Origin: Acidobacteriota bacterium
GTDB lineage: Bacteria > Acidobacteriota > Terriglobia > Terriglobales > Acidobacteriaceae
Length of the DNA stretch: 63,861 nt
Assembly: GCA_028872955.1 (NCBI GenBank)
Contig: JAGWNX010000009.1
Location: 1-63,861 of the forward strand
Reading direction: 5' to 3'
Each line of letters opens with the position of its first letter. Position 1 is the first letter of the stretch. A model generated the notes under the pieces. The model did no database searches and had not been told where the DNA came from. It saw nothing but the letters and a program-made list of their open reading frames with translations. Made by a program: the position numbers and the translations under genes. Shown one piece after another: positions 61,401-63,861 of this stretch.

Positions 61401-63521
61401 CACCGCGCCGATGGTCTGCAGGTAATCCACATCCTGCTCCAGCTGTTGCCGCACACCAGACGGGATCTGCTGCACCTGCGCCAAGGCCTCATTGTCGCGG
61501 CCGGAGCTATGCAAAACAGAGAGCAGGCCCTTCCAGGCCTCCGGGCGTTCCGGATTATCCGTCAGAATCTGGCGGTAGATCGGGAAGGCCTTGTTCGGCA
61601 GGTTCCTTGAGAGGTAGATACCCGCCAGCTGCAGCATCACCCCCACCGAGGGCTTCTGATTGTTGCTGGTCAACTGGCTGACCGAGTTCTCCAGAATCTG
61701 CTGTGCCGCATCCAGGCGGTTCTGCGCCTGATAGACAGAGGCCACGGTCGATTGAAAGCCCGGGTCGCGCATCGCAACGTCGTAGCTGGCGGGCGGCATG
61801 GCCTGCAGCGTCCGGGCCGCAGCAGCATCGTCCTTGGCGGCGTGCTGCACGCGGATCAGCCCTTGCCACGCGTTGGTGTTGGCCACGTCTGACGCCAGCA
61901 CCTGCCGATAGAGCGCCGCCGCCTGATCCAGCCGATTGGCCTGCTGCAGCAGCGCCGCATACTGCAGCTGCGTCTCCACCTTCAGCCCCTGCGCGCCTGC
62001 AGGAAACGGCAGGTCCAGCGCCGAGTGCAGCACCCGCTGCGCGTCCGCGTCACGCCCCACGGCAGAGTACGCCGAGGCCAGCGTGCGCAAAAACTCCGGG
62101 TCCTTCATCAGCTGTGCGTGCACCGCCGGCGGAATTCTACGCTCCACCTGCAACGCGCCGGGAGCGTTGCCCGCCTGGTAGTAGGCCATGAACAAGCCGC
62201 GCCACGCAGGTGCGGCCGAAGGCTTGATCTTCGCATAGCGCTCAAACACCTCGATGGCCGCATCAAACTGCTGGGCCTTCATGAGTGTGCCGCCCAGCCC
62301 TTCCAGGGCGTCGGTGTCGGTGGGGCGAAGATTCAGCGCAGCACGGTACTGCTGCTCTGCCGTGGGCAGATCATTCTCATTCAGCGCGGTGGCACCCTCG
62401 CTCAATGTGCTGAAGAACCGTGCCGTCTCCAGAGCCGTATTAATGCCGGGGTCGGTGCCGCCGTTCTGCTTGGACTGCTCCAGAAAGCTGATGGCGCTGC
62501 CGAAGTTCGACTGCTGCATCCGCACGTAGCCCAGACCAGCCAGCGCCCGCCAGTTCTGCGGATCGTTGGCAAGAATCGCCTTGAAACGGCTCTCGGCGTC
62601 GTCCAGCCGCTTGGCGTTCAGGGCCGCGTACGCAGATTGCTCCTCCGCGCTACGTGCGCGCGCCTGCTCTGCCGCGGCAATCTCCTCGGGACTTTGCGCC
62701 ACGGCCGCCCGGCCCGGCTCCGTCTTGGGCATGTTGCGCAGCGCCGCTGCCAGCTGTGGATCGTTGTGCTTCTCCAGGAAGGCGCGAATATCGGGCGCGG
62801 CCGCCGGGCTGGTGGAGTCCCACACCAGCGACTGGCGTAACGCCGCCACGGCCTGCGGGTCAGCCGGATGCTTCTCCAGCAACCGTCGGCCTTCCTCACG
62901 CGTCTTGGGGTTATAGGTCAGAATCCGTCCCAGCGCCACCTGGTAGCGGGAGTCTGCTGGAAACTTCTCCATCATGGCCCGCAGACCTTCAATCGCATGC
63001 GGACGGCTTGACTCGATCGCAGCCTCGGTCTGGTAGTAGGCCAGCGCCCAGTCACCGGGCGGCGGGGTATCCCCAAAGGCCTGCCGGTAGAGCGCCATAG
63101 CCTGCGCATACTGGCCAGACTCCGCAAGCTTGCCCGCCTGCTTCAAGTTATTCTGCTGGGCCTGCTGGCTGCCCATGTTCTGGACGCGCGTAATGTTCGG
63201 ATCGTTCGGGTTGATCGCCCGCAGACGATCCAGATAGGTGTTCGCCAGGGCGGCGTTGCCTGCGAACTTGGCGGCGCGGGCCAGCCCGCCCAGCGCCTCA
63301 GCGTTGTTCGGATCAGCCAGCAAAACCTGCTGCCAGGTCTGCGCAGCCATATCCAGGCGGCCCCGAACCTCCAGCGCATGTGCCTTGTCCAGAAGCGCCT
63401 GAGCTGCCGAAGGAGTCGCCTGGGCCAGCAGAGGTCGCGGCACAGGGGCGCAGAGAAGAATTGCTGCGACCATCGCGCAGACGGCAGACCGGGTTTTCAG
63501 CACGGGTATCGGCACGCTCAT
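58407..63521 (-). CDS. bcsC: BcsC-like cellulose export protein (TPR plus outer-membrane barrel), unusually long
   Basis: 1704 residues, against about 1150 in E. coli BcsC. The signal peptide is followed by many TPR repeats from residue about 38 to about 900 (ALLDKAHALEVRGRLDMAAQ, ALGGLARAAKFAGNAAL, and a run of A-L-Y-R-Q units). A Pro/Ala/Ser/Gly/Gln-rich segment of about 400 residues (roughly 920-1330) comes next, and then a BCSC_C-type beta-barrel (SSYSGWIGGTGYGRYRSGTV to FFVRYLFKPQVDAD). The protein carries cellulose from the synthase across the periplasm and outer membrane. The gene upstream ends in BcsZ-like sequence, the usual bcs order, so this is the distal end of a cellulose operon read leftward. 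The long linker is the main departure from the standard architecture. Confidence 0.9.
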   Translation of the reverse strand: MSVPIPVLKTRSAVCAMVAAILLCAPVPRPLLAQATPSAAQALLDKAHALEVRGRLDMAAQTWQQVLLADPNNAEALGGLARAAKFAGNAALANTYLDRLRAINPNDPNITRVQNMGSQQAQQNNLKQAGKLAESGQYAQAMALYRQAFGDTPPPGDWALAYYQTEAAIESSRPHAIEGLRAMMEKFPADSRYQVALGRILTYNPKTREEGRRLLEKHPADPQAVAALRQSLVWDSTSPAAAPDIRAFLEKHNDPQLAAALRNMPKTEPGRAAVAQSPEEIAAAEQARARSAEEQSAYAALNAKRLDDAESRFKAILANDPQNWRALAGLGYVRMQQSNFGSAISFLEQSKQNGGTDPGINTALETARFFSTLSEGATALNENDLPTAEQQYRAALNLRPTDTDALEGLGGTLMKAQQFDAAIEVFERYAKIKPSAAPAWRGLFMAYYQAGNAPGALQVERRIPPAVHAQLMKDPEFLRTLASAYSAVGRDADAQRVLHSALDLPFPAGAQGLKVETQLQYAALLQQANRLDQAAALYRQVLASDVANTNAWQGLIRVQHAAKDDAAAARTLQAMPPASYDVAMRDPGFQSTVASVYQAQNRLDAAQQILENSVSQLTSNNQKPSVGVMLQLAGIYLSRNLPNKAFPIYRQILTDNPERPEAWKGLLSVLHSSGRDNEALAQVQQIPSGVRQQLEQDVDYLQTIGAVYNALGQPQQAMVFLNRVQQHYALQHTVAPADVDIQDAWLLFNGGNDAGLYRQLMLLGARQDLSDEQRRTVQTIWTNWAVRRANQTAAAGNLKRSLAILNAAAKSFPDNPGVLRALASGYARAGLPKQAVAIFKTQDMTAATASDYKSAVGSALEAGDTKIAETWLRYGLDAYPKDAEMLILAAKFEEARGDSGRAAEYYRASLAAMPPADPGAELANELSLPAPVRKLPAPAQPQDLATLLRDSAGDSTDVVPQNQPPARPYLPSYNNLSGQAPVQIPNSGPGNGSSAVVPSYMAVPGTRSHHGATLGEYRPQTTSSLGPDPLGGIGLLPAAPVASANSGSGAETTEVAYGAPQARPGTLPATLPTGSAAPADSQGREYQLITSQPTGTAATSAPAPAPREEVYGAYVPYVPPAAEQQAWGYTPTPVPVQLGDSTPKNAPPPSELTDVLPTAKYVPNSRTDRSKSHAGAVLAGQSHPPQEEISSAPTENAQYVAQGQPGDSYGQQYPQPGTYGGAASSARARRRTSSASSTSAATGLPPLPPVSYPAVGTPLSGSAYPDLSSAAPTGVPPTDADLVAKSLPPLRGAYDPNASSTMPLSQRAQAEQDLSKLESSYSGWIGGTGYGRYRSGTVGLDRLTDLEAPFEASAVLGKTLRATIVPTSVFLSSGQIDTTLYQNATGTIPVLGTLSAAALNQPAQQFASGIGGEFQLTTKNIGLAVGYTPYGFLVTNVTGRLQWRPMGGHFVFYGDRSSVKDTQLSYAGMRDPGTVSAIYDGNIWGGVISSGGGLRIDKGTERSGFYVFADGADITGYHVLENQKFEGSMGSYFRAKVWPGYGSLNIGTSFFGMHYKYNERGMTYGQGGYFSPNVYFLADVPLTYNGYYKNLFHYTINGSVGLQTFQEDKAPYYPLDLSLQTGSGNAQFPLNSNTGLNYALSAEGSYRVGDHWYVGGYITGNNTNNYNTVSGGFFVRYLFKPQVDADNGPTGLFPSDGFRPLQVP

Positions 63522-63783
63522 ACAGGGTTCAGCTAAAGCTTAGGGTACAAGATGTTGCACGGAATCATAAACGACACCCCGGCCCCTAACGAAGCTTATC
63601 TCTTTTTTCGGGATTTGTACCGCTTTTTTCGCGGCGCGTGGCGGCTTGTTGCCTTGAAATGTGGGAGATGCAGGCAGCCGGATCCAGATTCTGAGGTACT
63701 CCCGTCTGCCACCTGCGGAAAACCCGGTACCAAACCCCTGGGGTTCTGCCTGCCACTACAACCCGACTGCCAGCCCAACTCGC
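63522..63783. other. 262-bp gap between bcsZ and bcsC
   Basis: An unusually large gap for two genes of one operon. It contains short dyads (CCCCTGGGG near 63735; CCGC/GCGG with a TTTTTT loop near 63622) and two T-runs around TTTGTAC, but no complete terminator or promoter was identified. It could hold an intergenic repeat or a separate bcsC promoter. Confidence 0.35.
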
Positions 63784-63861
63784 TTACCAGCGCAACTTCA
63801 AATGTCCGTCGCGGTCAAAGCGGAAGCGGTGCTCGGACCACCCGGTGGCAAACAGGGCCAG
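63784..63861 (-). CDS. bcsZ: Endo-1,4-beta-glucanase BcsZ-like (GH8), 3' end only
   Basis: Only the last 25 residues plus stop are in the window: ...LALFATGWSEHRFRFDRDGHLKLRW. The FATGW / RFRFDxxG pattern and the terminal W match the C-terminus of the periplasmic glycosyl hydrolase family 8 cellulase of bcs operons, and bcsC follows on the same strand as expected. The call rests on a short segment plus context. Confidence 0.6.
   Translation of the reverse strand: MALFATGWSEHRFRFDRDGHLKLRW

Overview
The window is a contiguous piece of a high-GC (roughly 60-65 %) Gram-negative chromosome that most resembles a soil member of Acidobacteriota (Acidobacteriaceae: Terriglobus/Granulicella/Edaphobacter type). 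This is an inference from gene content: very large Oar-type TonB receptors with an N-terminal carboxypeptidase-like domain, a secretin fused to TPR and cohesin-like domains, tandem DUF3857 proteins, a Wzi/Wzc/Wza polysaccharide cluster and a bcs cellulose operon. There are no rRNA genes, no CRISPR array and no prophage. One tRNA gene, one IS30 element, one cobalamin riboswitch and one CIRCE operator are visible.

Layout. 1-1420: 3' end of aceE (pyruvate dehydrogenase E1) and a degenerate E1-alpha-like protein. 1484-12326: exopolysaccharide region with Wzi, UDP-glucose dehydrogenase plus UDP-glucuronate decarboxylase (UDP-glucose to UDP-xylose), the tyrosine autokinase Wzc, the export protein Wza, two GT4 glycosyltransferases and a WcaF-like acetyltransferase. 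Wzx, Wzy and a priming transferase are absent. The matching CpsB-type tyrosine phosphatase sits apart at 16762, after an orphan receiver protein, a two-gene ABC transporter without a binding protein, and purQ. 17580-22502: SDR reductase, a small secreted protein, groES-groEL behind a CIRCE operator, and a Tat-exported Gfo/Idh/MocA oxidoreductase.

22566-29242: a TonB receptor under a cobalamin riboswitch, a quinone oxidoreductase, a GT2 glycosyltransferase, a small membrane-anchored protein and a LacI regulator. 29258-31670 is an accessory pocket: a lower-GC orphan gene, palindromic repeats, an IS30 element that split one of those repeats, and a tRNA-Arg(CCT) whose D-loop and T-loop carry a compensatory C19:G56 swap. 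31735-36425: ispG, a membrane GT2, an MFS transporter and an SRPBCC/ArsR pair with two dyads over its own promoter.

36564-46237: an Oar-like TonB receptor, queF, an M48 protease, a secretin/pseudopilin operon and smpB. 46280-54182: pepA, argS, a flippase-like membrane protein, a class III aminotransferase and a polytopic membrane protein. 54205-63861: two tandem DUF3857 proteins, one of which has lost its transglutaminase catalytic residues, then a 1704-residue BcsC and the 3' end of bcsZ, i.e. the distal part of a cellulose synthase operon read leftward.

The strongest leads are the tRNA-Arg C19:G56 swap, the codon-usage mosaic inside groEL covering the apical domain, the E1-alpha-like pseudoenzyme next to aceE, the inactivated transglutaminase paralogue, and the IS30 insertion into a palindromic repeat family. 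No wholly new multi-gene system could be established from sequence alone.
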